From the NCBI GenBank assembly GCA_002422685.1, contig DITC01000010.1, positions 1,400 through 24,702 of the forward strand: a stretch of DNA of 23,303 nucleotides. Direction: 5' to 3'. Below the pieces are notes generated by a model that worked only from the letters and a program-made list of their open reading frames with translations, was not told where the DNA came from and ran no database searches. Origin of the DNA: Thauera sp. UBA6194 (GTDB lineage: Bacteria; Pseudomonadota; Gammaproteobacteria; Burkholderiales; Rhodocyclaceae). The position numbers and the translations under genes are program-made. Positions 7,172 through 17,343 of this stretch are shown here, one piece after another; position 1 is the stretch's first letter; every line of letters begins with the position of its first letter.

Positions 7172-9217
7172 TTGAAGCGCAATGTGGGTTTCACGCGCCA
7201 GCTGCGTCGTTACTACGGCCTCTACACGCTGAGCTTCGCGCTGTTCGTGGTGCTGCTCGCGATCGGCGAGTCCTTCGGTCTGTCCGAGCGCGTCATCGGC
7301 CATGTGTTCCTGTTCGTCACCATCGCCATCTACGCCACGATCGGGGTGATGAGCCGCACCTCGGACGTCTCCGAGTACTACGTCGCCGGCCGCCGCGTGC
7401 CGGCGGTGTTCAACGGCATGGCGACCGCGGCCGACTGGATGAGCGCCGCGTCCTTCATCGGGCTCGCGGGCACCCTGTACTTCAGCGGCTTCGAGGGCCT
7501 GGCCTTCGTCACTGGCTGGACCGGCGGCTTCGTGCTGGTGGCGCTGCTGCTCGCGCCGTATCTGCGCAAGTTCGGCCAATACACCATCCCCGACTTTCTC
7601 GGCGCGCGCTATCAGGGCAACGTGGCGCGCCTGGTTGGGCTGGGGGCGGCGGTGCTGGCGAGCTTCGTGTATCTGGTCGCGCAGATCTACGGCGTGGGCC
7701 TGGTCACCAGCCGCTTCGTCAGCGTGGAGTTCGAGATCGGCCTCTTCGTCGGCCTGGCCGGCATCCTGGTGTGCTCTTTCCTCGGCGGCATGCGCGCGGT
7801 GACCTGGACCCAGGTGGCGCAGTACGTGATCCTGATCATCGCCTACCTGGTGCCGGTGGTGATCCTGTCCTACAAGCTCACCGGCATCCCGATCCCGCAG
7901 GCGGTGTATGGCACCGTGCTGCAGCAGATCAGCGCGCGCGAGGAGGTGCTGTTCGAGGCGCCGGCCGAGCGCGAAGTGCGTGACATGTACGCGGCGCAGG
8001 CGAGCAACCATGCGGCCAAGATCGCGGCTCTGCCGGAGTCGCTCGAGATCGAGCGTCAGGCCTTGATCGGGCAGGTCAATGCGATGCGGCTCAATCATGC
8101 GCCGGCACGCGACATCGCCACGACCGAGCGCGCGCTGCGCGACCTGCCGGGCACGCCGGCCGCGGCGCAGCAGCTCTGGGAGCTCAAGCGCATCGAGGCG
8201 CTCGAGCGCTCGAAGCCGCCGCCACGCCATGCCGAGGCCCACCCCGGGGCCACGCCCGAGGAATCCGCGAACGCGCGCAACAACTTTCTCGCGCTGATGT
8301 TCGTGCTCATGGTCGGCACCGCCGCGCTGCCGCACATCCTGATGCGCTACTACACCACGCCGGGTGTCATGGAGGCGCGGCGCTCGGTGGCGTGGTCGCT
8401 GTTCTTCATCTTCCTGCTTTACGTCACGGCGCCGGCCTATGCGGTGTTTGCGAAGTGGGAGGTCTATCACAACCTGGTCGGATCGAGCATCGCGATCCTG
8501 CCCGACTGGGTGGCGTCCTGGGGCAGGGTAGGGCTGGTCGAGATCGACGACCTGAATGCCGACGGCGTGCTGCAACTGGCCGAGCTGCGCCTGAACACCG
8601 ACGTGATCGTGCTCGCCACGCCGGAGATCGCCGGTCTACCTTACGTGGTGTCCGGTCTGGTCGCTGCCGGAGGGCTGGCGGCGGCACTGTCGACCGCGGA
8701 CGGGCTGCTGCTGACGATCTCGAACGCCTTGTCGCACGACCTGTATTACAAGGTCATCAATCCGCAGGCCTCCACGCACCGCCGCCTGGTGATCTCGAAG
8801 TCGCAGCTGCTGGTGGTGGCGGTGGTGGCGGCCTGGGTGGCCTCGCTGCGCCCGGACAACATCCTGTTCATGGTCGGGCTGGCGTTCTCGATCGGCGCTT
8901 CGGCCTTCTTCCCGGCGCTGGTGCTGGGCATCTTCTGGAAGCGCGCGAACCGCCCCGGGGCGGTTGCCGGCATGCTCGCGGGGCTGGCGGTGACCCTGTT
9001 CTATGTAGTGCGTACGCACCCCTTCTTCGGCGGCGACATGAGCAACGCCTGGTTCCAGATCAACCCGATCTCGGCCGGGGTGTTCGGCGTGCCGCTGGGC
9101 TTCGTGACCATCTTCGTCGTGAGCCTGTTCACCAAGCCACCGCCAAAGGAAATCCAGGACCTGGTCGACTACGTGCGCTACCCCGACCTTCCGGGCGAAG
9201 CGCGGCCGGATCTCTAG
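7172..9217 (+). CDS. Sodium:solute symporter, VC_2705 type (probable acetate/carboxylate uptake)
   Basis: An inner-membrane Na+-coupled symporter of 681 aa, probably importing acetate or a related short carboxylate for Acs. SSSF hallmarks include SEYYVAGRRVPAVFNGMA near residue 70, DWMSAASFIGLAG, TIPDFLGARY, and a late GLAAALSTADGLLLTISNA segment typical of acetate permeases. Two departures stand out: a charged, helix-forming insert of about 120 residues (about 252-370) between membrane helices, and an EF-hand-like loop DLNADGVLQLAE at 460-471. The family often has a small DUF4212 partner upstream; none is seen here, and the N-terminal helix may replace it. The start is TTG at 7172, since no earlier start exists in frame after the previous stop; GTG at 7184 is an alternative. 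It lies about 50 bp after the exonuclease fusion and is probably co-transcribed. Confidence 0.88.
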   Translation: MKRNVGFTRQLRRYYGLYTLSFALFVVLLAIGESFGLSERVIGHVFLFVTIAIYATIGVMSRTSDVSEYYVAGRRVPAVFNGMATAADWMSAASFIGLAGTLYFSGFEGLAFVTGWTGGFVLVALLLAPYLRKFGQYTIPDFLGARYQGNVARLVGLGAAVLASFVYLVAQIYGVGLVTSRFVSVEFEIGLFVGLAGILVCSFLGGMRAVTWTQVAQYVILIIAYLVPVVILSYKLTGIPIPQAVYGTVLQQISAREEVLFEAPAEREVRDMYAAQASNHAAKIAALPESLEIERQALIGQVNAMRLNHAPARDIATTERALRDLPGTPAAAQQLWELKRIEALERSKPPPRHAEAHPGATPEESANARNNFLALMFVLMVGTAALPHILMRYYTTPGVMEARRSVAWSLFFIFLLYVTAPAYAVFAKWEVYHNLVGSSIAILPDWVASWGRVGLVEIDDLNADGVLQLAELRLNTDVIVLATPEIAGLPYVVSGLVAAGGLAAALSTADGLLLTISNALSHDLYYKVINPQASTHRRLVISKSQLLVVAVVAAWVASLRPDNILFMVGLAFSIGASAFFPALVLGIFWKRANRPGAVAGMLAGLAVTLFYVVRTHPFFGGDMSNAWFQINPISAGVFGVPLGFVTIFVVSLFTKPPPKEIQDLVDYVRYPDLPGEARPDL

Positions 9218-9224
9218 CGCGGCA

Positions 9225-9252
9225 CTTGAAGCGCGGCCAATGCGCCCCACAT
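9225..9252 (+). promoter_or_regulatory. Sigma-32 (RpoH) heat-shock promoter of clpB
   Basis: CTTGAAG at 9225-9231 and CCCCACAT at 9245-9252 are separated by 13 bases. They match the RpoH consensus CTTGAAA-N(11-16)-CCCCATNT at nearly every fixed position. The promoter begins 8 bp after the symporter stop and would start transcripts near 9258-9260, about 30 bases before the clpB start. RpoH control of clpB is established in proteobacteria, which supports the call. Confidence 0.85.
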
Positions 9253-9287
9253 GGGGTTCAGTTCAACGATTCCCGAGGATGCCGCTC

Positions 9288-11870
<2,583 letters not shown>

Positions 11871-11886
11871 ACCCCGGCTCGCCGGT

Positions 11887-11925
11887 GTCTGCGCCCGGGT
11901 GGCTGAATGGCCCCCGGGCGCAGAC
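11887..11925 (+). terminator. Hairpin downstream of clpB
   Basis: A perfect 13-bp inverted repeat pairs 11887-11899 (GTCTGCGCCCGGG) with 11913-11925, with a 13-nt loop, 16 bases after the clpB stop. It lacks a following T-run, so it may be a weak or factor-assisted terminator or an mRNA-stabilising stem. The remainder of the 11871-12041 gap shows no gene; a TTAAACT near 11957 could be part of a ppiD promoter but has no convincing -35. Confidence 0.5.
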
Positions 11926-12041
11926 GCGCCTGCAGCCAGAACGGGCAGCGAATGCGTTAAACTGCTGCCTCTCGTGCGCATCGCCCGCCTTTTTCGTGCT
12001 GTGCTTGCGCACGACCCCCGTCAGCTCCCACGGAAATCGAG

Positions 12042-13934
12042 ATGTTCGAAGCCATTCGCAGCAACAAGCGGGTTGCGCAGGTCATTCTTGCGTTGCTCAT
12101 CGTCCCTTTTGCCTTCTTCGGCATGGACGCCTATTTCAGCGACTCCGCGAGCGGTAACGAAGCCGCGACCGTCGGAGGCAGCACGATCAGCACCTTCGAG
12201 TTCGACGAGGCGCTGCGTGACCAGCAGGACCGGCTGCGCGAGAGCGCCGGCGCGCAGGTCGACCGCGCGCTGCTCGATTCGCCCGAGCTGCGTCAGGCCG
12301 TGCTCGACAACCTGATCAACCAGCGCGTGCTCGCGCTCTACGCGCTGGATAACCGGCTGGTGGTGACCCCGGCGCAGCTGCAGGACACCATCGCCGGGGT
12401 GGATGCCTTCCTCGAGGATGGTCGTTTCTCGCTGCAGCGCTACGAGACCATGCTGCGTGCCCAGGGCATGACGCCTGCCAGCTTCGAGGCCCGCCTCGCG
12501 CAGGACGTGCGCATCCAGCAGGTGGTCGCCGCGGTGGGCGACGCCGGCGTGGTGCCCGAGGCCTCGGCGCGCCGCTTCCTCGATGCCCAGCTCGAAGAGC
12601 GCAAGGTGCGCGAGCTGCGTTTTGCGGCCGCCGATCATGTCGCCGGTGTGCAGGTGAGCGACGAGCAGGTGAGCGCGTTCTACGCCGCCAATCCCGACCG
12701 TTTCGAGCAGCCGGCGCGCCTGCAGGCCGAATACCTGGTGTTCGATCGCGCCGCGGTCGAGCAGAAGATCGAGATTGCGGACGAGGCCGTGCGCGCCTTC
12801 TACGAGGGCACCCCCGAGCGCTTCGGCGTGGCCGAGGAGCGCCGCGCCCGCCACATCCTGCTTGCCCTCGATGCGGGTGCCGAGCAGGCCGAGGTCGATC
12901 GCGTGATGGCAGAGGCGGGCGCCATCGTCGAGCGCCTGCGCGCGGAGCCGGCCGATTTCGCGGACATCGCAAAAGAAAAATCCCAGGACCCGGGTTCGGC
13001 CAGCCGCGGTGGCGACCTCGGCTTCTTCGGCCGTGGGGTGATGGTTGGTGCGTTCGAGGACGCGGTGTTCGCTCAGGCGCCGGGGCAGATCGGCGAGCCG
13101 GTGCGCAGCGAGTTCGGCGTGCACATCGTCGAGGTCACCGAGGTCAAGCCGGCATCGGTGCGTTCGCTCGACGAGGTGCGTGACGAGATCGTCGCCGAGT
13201 TGCGCGCGCAGGAGGCCGGGCGCCGTTTCGCCGAGCTGGCCGAGCAGTTCGCCAACACCGTGTACGAGCAGCCGGACAGCCTGAGCCCTGCCGCGGAGGC
13301 GCTCGGCCTCGAAGTGCGCACCACCGACTGGATCAGCCGCGACGGCACGGCACCCGCCCCGTTCGACAACGCACGCCTGATCGCCGCGGTGTTCGGCGAC
13401 GAGGCGATCGGGAAGGGGAACAACACCGAGGCGATCGAGGTTGCGTCGGGCACGCTGGTGTCGGCGCGCGTGAAGACCTTCGAGGCGGCCACGCGCTTGC
13501 CGCTCGAGGCGGTGCGCGATCGAATCGTCCAGACGTTGCGTGACGATCAGGGCCGCGCGCGCGCGCAAGAGGCGGGCAAGGCCTTGCTGGCGAGCCTGGA
13601 CAAGGGCGAGCCGGTCGAGGCGAAGTGGGGTGAGGAGCGCAGCGTGCAGCGCGGCGCGCCGAGCTTGCCGGGGGTGGCGATGCAGGCGGTGTTCTCCGCC
13701 GCTGCGCAGAGCCTGCCGGCGCATGTGGGTGTGCAGCTGCCGGAGAGCGACTATGTCGTTTATCGCATCGAGGCGGTGAACCGTCCCGAGCTCGCCAAGG
13801 ACGACCCGCGCGTTCAGGCGGTGGCGTCGCAGTATGGTCAATTGCTCGCGGGGCGCGATTTCGGCGCCTTCCTCGGCGAGTTGCGTCAGCGCTACGAGAC
13901 GAAGATCAACCCGGCGGTGCTGCAGAAACCCTGA
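12042..13934 (+). CDS. ppiD: PpiD-like periplasmic folding chaperone (SurA_N + parvulin domains)
   Basis: A 630-aa membrane-anchored periplasmic folding factor, similar in size to E. coli PpiD (623). The N-terminus MFEAIRSNKRVAQ followed by one hydrophobic helix (about 14-30, ILALLIVPFAFFG) is the PpiD signature. A SurA-N-like chaperone region follows (about 32-195), then one parvulin-type PPIC domain (about 268-365) beginning at RHILLAL (His271) and containing GGDLGFFGRG and SEFGVHIVEV, then a C-terminal helical region. PpiD associates with the SecYEG translocon and aids newly exported proteins; the E. coli protein has little or no isomerase activity, so catalysis here should not be assumed. 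The ATG at 12042 has GGA and GAG elements within 12 bases upstream. The gene ends shortly before two hairpins and converges with fabI. Confidence 0.93.
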   Translation: MFEAIRSNKRVAQVILALLIVPFAFFGMDAYFSDSASGNEAATVGGSTISTFEFDEALRDQQDRLRESAGAQVDRALLDSPELRQAVLDNLINQRVLALYALDNRLVVTPAQLQDTIAGVDAFLEDGRFSLQRYETMLRAQGMTPASFEARLAQDVRIQQVVAAVGDAGVVPEASARRFLDAQLEERKVRELRFAAADHVAGVQVSDEQVSAFYAANPDRFEQPARLQAEYLVFDRAAVEQKIEIADEAVRAFYEGTPERFGVAEERRARHILLALDAGAEQAEVDRVMAEAGAIVERLRAEPADFADIAKEKSQDPGSASRGGDLGFFGRGVMVGAFEDAVFAQAPGQIGEPVRSEFGVHIVEVTEVKPASVRSLDEVRDEIVAELRAQEAGRRFAELAEQFANTVYEQPDSLSPAAEALGLEVRTTDWISRDGTAPAPFDNARLIAAVFGDEAIGKGNNTEAIEVASGTLVSARVKTFEAATRLPLEAVRDRIVQTLRDDQGRARAQEAGKALLASLDKGEPVEAKWGEERSVQRGAPSLPGVAMQAVFSAAAQSLPAHVGVQLPESDYVVYRIEAVNRPELAKDDPRVQAVASQYGQLLAGRDFGAFLGELRQRYETKINPAVLQKP

Positions 13935-13945
13935 TCCTTGAGTAT

Positions 13946-13981
13946 TGAGCACCGCGCACGCGCTGCGTTGCGCGGTGCTCA
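13946..13981 (+). terminator. Hairpin after ppiD
   Basis: A perfect 13-bp stem pairs 13946-13958 (TGAGCACCGCGCA) with 13969-13981, with a 10-nt loop, starting 11 bases after the ppiD stop. No T-run follows directly, but the next hairpin at 13985 begins only 3 bases later and has one, so the two probably act together. Confidence 0.5.
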
Positions 13982-13984
13982 GGC

Positions 13985-14020
13985 AGCAAAAAGCCCGGCA
14001 CCATGGCCGGGCTTTTTGCT
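13985..14020. terminator. Bidirectional rho-independent terminator between ppiD and fabI
   Basis: A perfect 15-bp inverted repeat (AGCAAAAAGCCCGGC at 13985-13999 with its complement at 14006-14020) encloses a 6-nt loop. The GC-rich inner stem is flanked by an A5 run on the left and a T5 run on the right, so it gives a stem followed by U residues on either strand. It sits 50 bp after ppiD and 14 bp after the fabI stop, and should end both convergent transcripts. Confidence 0.93.
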
Positions 14021-14034
14021 GTGGGGGCCCTGCC

Positions 14035-14832
14035 TTACTGCGGCAGCGGCAGGGCGTTGCCGAGCGCGGTGGTGTTGAAGCCGCCGTCGACGTACATGAT
14101 CTCGCCGGTGATGCCGCTGGCCAGATCCGAGCACATGAAGGCGGCGGCGTTGCCGACTTCTTCGATCGTCACGTTGCGGCGCAGTGGGGCGTTGTGCTCG
14201 TTGAAGGCGAGCAGCTTGCCGAAGCTGCCGATACCCGATGCCGCCAGGGTCTTGATCGGGCCGGCCGAGATCGCATTGGCGCGGATACCTTCGGGCCCGA
14301 GGGTGACGGCGAGGTAACGCACCGAGGCTTCCAGGCTCGCCTTGGCCAGACCCATGATGTTGTAGTTGGGCATGGTGCGCACCGCGCCCAGATACGACAG
14401 CGTGAGCACGGAGCCGTTGCGACCCTGCATCATCGGCCGTGCGGCCTTGACCAGCGCGGGGAAGCTGTAGGCGCTCACTTCCTGCGAGATGCGGAAGGCC
14501 TCGCGGTTGAGACCGTCGAGGAAGTCGCCTTCGAGCGCCTCGCCGGGCGCGAAGGCGATCGAGTGCACCAGGCTGTCGAGGCCGTCCCAGTGCTGGCCGA
14601 GCTGCTCGAACAGGGCGGTGATCTGGGCGTCGTCCTGGACGTCGAGCGGGAGGATCAGCGAGCTGCCGAAGTCGGCCGCCAGCTTGGCGACGCGATCCTT
14701 GACGCGGTCGCTCTGGTACGTGAAGGCGAGCTCCGCGCCTTCGCGGTGCATGGCCTTGGAAATGCCGTATGCAATCGAACGGTTGCTCAGCAGTCCGGTG
14801 ATCAGGATTCGTTTGCCGGCGAGAAAGCCCAT
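14035..14832 (-). CDS. fabI: Enoyl-[acyl-carrier-protein] reductase (NADH), FabI
   Basis: FabI reduces the trans-2-enoyl-ACP double bond in the last step of each cycle of type II fatty-acid elongation, in the cytoplasm. The 265-aa protein has the modified nucleotide-binding motif ITGLLSNRSIAYGIS of enoyl reductases near the N-terminus, the HSIAFAP segment at about 90-96, and catalytic Tyr147, Tyr157 and Lys164 in the Y-x6-Y-x6-K pattern specific to FabI (E. coli numbering is one lower). It ends in a C-terminal helix after GEIMYVDGGFN. It is the target family of triclosan and isoniazid-type inhibitors. The ATG at 14832 has GGAG about 10 bases upstream on this strand and a TATAAT box beyond it. 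The gene is monocistronic: convergent with ppiD, divergent from the ABC transporter operon. Confidence 0.97.
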   Translation of the reverse strand: MGFLAGKRILITGLLSNRSIAYGISKAMHREGAELAFTYQSDRVKDRVAKLAADFGSSLILPLDVQDDAQITALFEQLGQHWDGLDSLVHSIAFAPGEALEGDFLDGLNREAFRISQEVSAYSFPALVKAARPMMQGRNGSVLTLSYLGAVRTMPNYNIMGLAKASLEASVRYLAVTLGPEGIRANAISAGPIKTLAASGIGSFGKLLAFNEHNAPLRRNVTIEEVGNAAAFMCSDLASGITGEIMYVDGGFNTTALGNALPLPQ

Positions 14833-14861
14833 GGGTCGAGACTCCGAATGACAAGATGCGG

Positions 14862-14867
14862 ATTATA
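14862..14867 (-). promoter_or_regulatory. Probable fabI -10 box
   Basis: On the minus strand the bases 14867 to 14862 read TATAAT, an exact sigma-70 -10 hexamer, 29 bases upstream of the fabI ATG. This predicts a leader of about 20-25 nt. No good -35 hexamer is seen at 16-18 bp spacing; a TTGCCA lies only 10 bases away, which is too close. The 14833-14967 gap otherwise contains no gene. Confidence 0.55.
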
Positions 14868-14967
14868 GCCAAAACCCTGGCAACGACATGCCCTTCCGAT
14901 CGCGTCGCAGGGCAAAACCTGCCAGAATCGGGCCTCCCGACGCGACAAACTCCTGGCTGTCCTGCAC

Positions 14968-17343
14968 GTGCGCTGGTTCCTCCCTCTGCTTCATGCCCTC
15001 CGCTGTGCCTTGTCCTCCCGGTTTTGCACTGCCGCGCCTGCTCCCGGCCGTGCGCTCGCGGCGGTGCTCGTCGGCGTCTCGCTCGGCGCTTGCGGACCGG
15101 TGTGGAACGATCCCTATCCCGCGTCCGAGCGCGGGCAGAACGTGCTCTATTCGGCCTTCACCGAGCGCCCCAAGCATCTCGATCCGGTGCAGTCCTACAG
15201 CGAGGACGAGGCGACCTTTCTGTATCAGATCGTCGAGCCGCCGCTGCAGTACCACTATCTGCGGCGCCCCTACGTGCTCGAGCCTGCGACGGCCGCCGCC
15301 CTGCCGCGGGTGACCCGGCTGGACGCGCAGGGCCGCGCGCTGCCAGCCAGCGCCGACGCGTCGCGCGTTGCGCGGACCGTGGTCGAGGTAAGCATCCGCC
15401 CCGGCATCCTGTACCAGCCCCATCCCGCATTCGCGCTGCGCGAGGATGGTCAGCCGCGTTATCTGGGCCTGGGCGAGGCCGACCTGCGCGGCGTGCGCAG
15501 CCTGGCCGACTTTGCCGAGACCGGGACGCGCGAGCTGGTGGCTGCGGACTACGTGTATCAGATCAAGCGCCTGGCCCACCCGCGCCTGCATTCGCCGATC
15601 TTCGAACTGATGGCCGAGTACCTGCCCGGGCTGAAGGCGCTCCACACGGCGCTGCTCAAAGCGGCGCGTGGCGAGGATGAACGCGCCGAGGATGGGCGCG
15701 TGGCGCAGGACGATGCCCACGCCGGTGATGCCATCGCCCAGGGGCCGGTCGCCGACCCGCTCGGCTGGCTGGATCTCGACCGCTTCGCGCTGCCCGGCGT
15801 CGAGGTGGTGGACCGCCACACCTGGCGCATCACGCTCGAGGGCGCCTATCCGCAGTTCCTGTACTGGCTGTCCATGCCCTTCTTCAGCCCGGTGCCGCGC
15901 GAGGTGGATCGCTTCTTCGCCCAGCCCGGCATGGCCGAGCGCAACCTCACGCTCGACTGGTGGCCGGTGGGCACCGGGCCCTACATGCTGGTCGAGAACA
16001 ACCCCAACGCGCGCATGGTGCTCGCGCGCAACCCCAACTACCGCGGCGACCCCTATCCCTGCGCGGGCGAGGCGGATGACGCCGAGGCCGGCCTGCTCGC
16101 CGACTGCGGCAAGCCCATGCCCTTCATCGACCGCGTGGTGTTCTCGCGCGAGCGCGAGGGCATCCCGTACTGGAACAAGTTCCTGCAGGGCTATTACGAC
16201 GCTTCGGGCGTGTCTTCGGACAACTTCGATCAGGCCGTGTCGCTGACCAGCCAGGGCGAGGTGTCGCTGTCCGAGGACATGGAGGCCAAGGGCATCCGCC
16301 TGCTGACCTCGGTGTCGCCGTCGATCTTTTACCTCGGCTTCAACATGCTCGACCCGCTCGTGGGTGGCGGGCCGTCGAAGGCGGAGCAGGCGCGCGCGCG
16401 CAAGCTGCGCCAGGCGATCTCGATCGCGCTCGACATGGAGGAGTTCGTGTCGATCTTCCTCAACGGCCGCGGCCTGCCGGGGATGAGCCCGCTGCCGCCG
16501 GGCATCTTCGGTGCGCGCGAGGGCAGGGCGGGCATCAACCCCGTGGTCTACGAGTGGCAGGGCAGCGACGAGGACGGCCGCCCGGTGCGGCGCGGCGCCG
16601 ACGAGGCGCGCCGCCTGCTCGCCGAGGCCGGCTGGCCCAACGGGCGCAACGCGCAGACCGGCGAGCCGCTGGTGATCAACCTCGACACCACGCCCGGCGG
16701 GCTGGGCGACAAGGCACGCTCGGACTGGCTGGCAAAGAAGTTCCGCGATCTGGGCGTGCAGTTCGTGGTGCGCCCGACCGACTTCAACCGCTTCCAGGAC
16801 AAGATCCGCCAGGGCAACGCGCAGCTCTTCTTCTTCGGCTGGAACGCGGACTACCCTGACCCCGAGAACCTGCTCTTCCTGCTCCATGGCGCGCAGGGCA
16901 AGGTGAAGTTCAACGGCCAGAACGCAGCCAACTACCAGAACCCGGAATACGACGCGCTCTTCGAGCGCATGAAGGCGATGCCCGACGGCGCCGCGCGCCA
17001 GCAGATCATCGACCGCATGGTGGCGATCCTGCAGCACGACGCGCCGTGGATCTTCGCCTTTCACCCGATGTCGTATTCGCTGCAGCACGGCTGGGTGCTC
17101 AACCGCAAGACCGGGGCGATGGTGCGCAACACGATGAAATACCAGCGCCTGGACATCGCGCGCCGCGCTGCCGCGCGCGCCGCGTGGAACGAGCCGGTGC
17201 TGTGGCCGCTGGCGGTGGTGGCGCTGCTGCTGGTGGCGCTGGTGGCGCCGGCGGTGGTGCACTGGCGGCGGCGGGAGACCGCGACCGCGCACGAACTGGC
17301 GGCCGGCACCTCCATCAGGGCCGCGAACGGGGATAAGCGCTGA
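14968..17343 (+). CDS. ABC transporter substrate-binding lipoprotein (peptide/SBP_bac_5 type) with C-terminal membrane helix
   Basis: This 791-aa protein is the extracytoplasmic binding component of an oligopeptide/dipeptide-type ABC importer. A lipoprotein signal is visible: hydrophobic ALAAVLVGVSLGAC with the lipobox cysteine at residue 42. The mature part has SBP_bac_5 features, including an N-terminal PKHLDPVQSY strand, VGTGPYML, and the late segment LFFFGWNADYPDPENLLFLL typical of OppA/DppA-like proteins. It is longer than usual (OppA about 540 aa). Unusually, residues about 744-766 form a strong transmembrane helix followed by a basic 25-residue tail (WRRRETATA...). The GTG at 14968 has no good Shine-Dalgarno; TTG at 15010 would give a shorter, more typical signal peptide. 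The stop overlaps the next start (TGATG). The substrate is not predictable from sequence. Confidence 0.88.
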   Translation: MRWFLPLLHALRCALSSRFCTAAPAPGRALAAVLVGVSLGACGPVWNDPYPASERGQNVLYSAFTERPKHLDPVQSYSEDEATFLYQIVEPPLQYHYLRRPYVLEPATAAALPRVTRLDAQGRALPASADASRVARTVVEVSIRPGILYQPHPAFALREDGQPRYLGLGEADLRGVRSLADFAETGTRELVAADYVYQIKRLAHPRLHSPIFELMAEYLPGLKALHTALLKAARGEDERAEDGRVAQDDAHAGDAIAQGPVADPLGWLDLDRFALPGVEVVDRHTWRITLEGAYPQFLYWLSMPFFSPVPREVDRFFAQPGMAERNLTLDWWPVGTGPYMLVENNPNARMVLARNPNYRGDPYPCAGEADDAEAGLLADCGKPMPFIDRVVFSREREGIPYWNKFLQGYYDASGVSSDNFDQAVSLTSQGEVSLSEDMEAKGIRLLTSVSPSIFYLGFNMLDPLVGGGPSKAEQARARKLRQAISIALDMEEFVSIFLNGRGLPGMSPLPPGIFGAREGRAGINPVVYEWQGSDEDGRPVRRGADEARRLLAEAGWPNGRNAQTGEPLVINLDTTPGGLGDKARSDWLAKKFRDLGVQFVVRPTDFNRFQDKIRQGNAQLFFFGWNADYPDPENLLFLLHGAQGKVKFNGQNAANYQNPEYDALFERMKAMPDGAARQQIIDRMVAILQHDAPWIFAFHPMSYSLQHGWVLNRKTGAMVRNTMKYQRLDIARRAAARAAWNEPVLWPLAVVALLLVALVAPAVVHWRRRETATAHELAAGTSIRAANGDKR

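Noticed and set aside
4366..7194. Open frame of 942 codons on the minus strand over the receiver and sensor-exonuclease genes
   Set aside because: It is antisense to two clear genes and has the composition of a shadow frame with no family match I can recognise.
9240..9287. Upstream ATG at 9240 as clpB start
   Set aside because: It overlaps the sigma-32 promoter, so heat-shock transcripts would not include it, and family numbering fits the ATG at 9288.
11995..12030. Possible sigma-32 promoter for ppiD (CTTGCGC and a C-rich stretch)
   Set aside because: The two elements are only about 4 bases apart, far below the required spacing, and the -35 matches poorly.
13945..14868. Open frame of 307 codons on the + strand over fabI
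   Set aside because: Antisense to a FabI with all catalytic residues; begins within the terminator region and has no ribosome-binding site.
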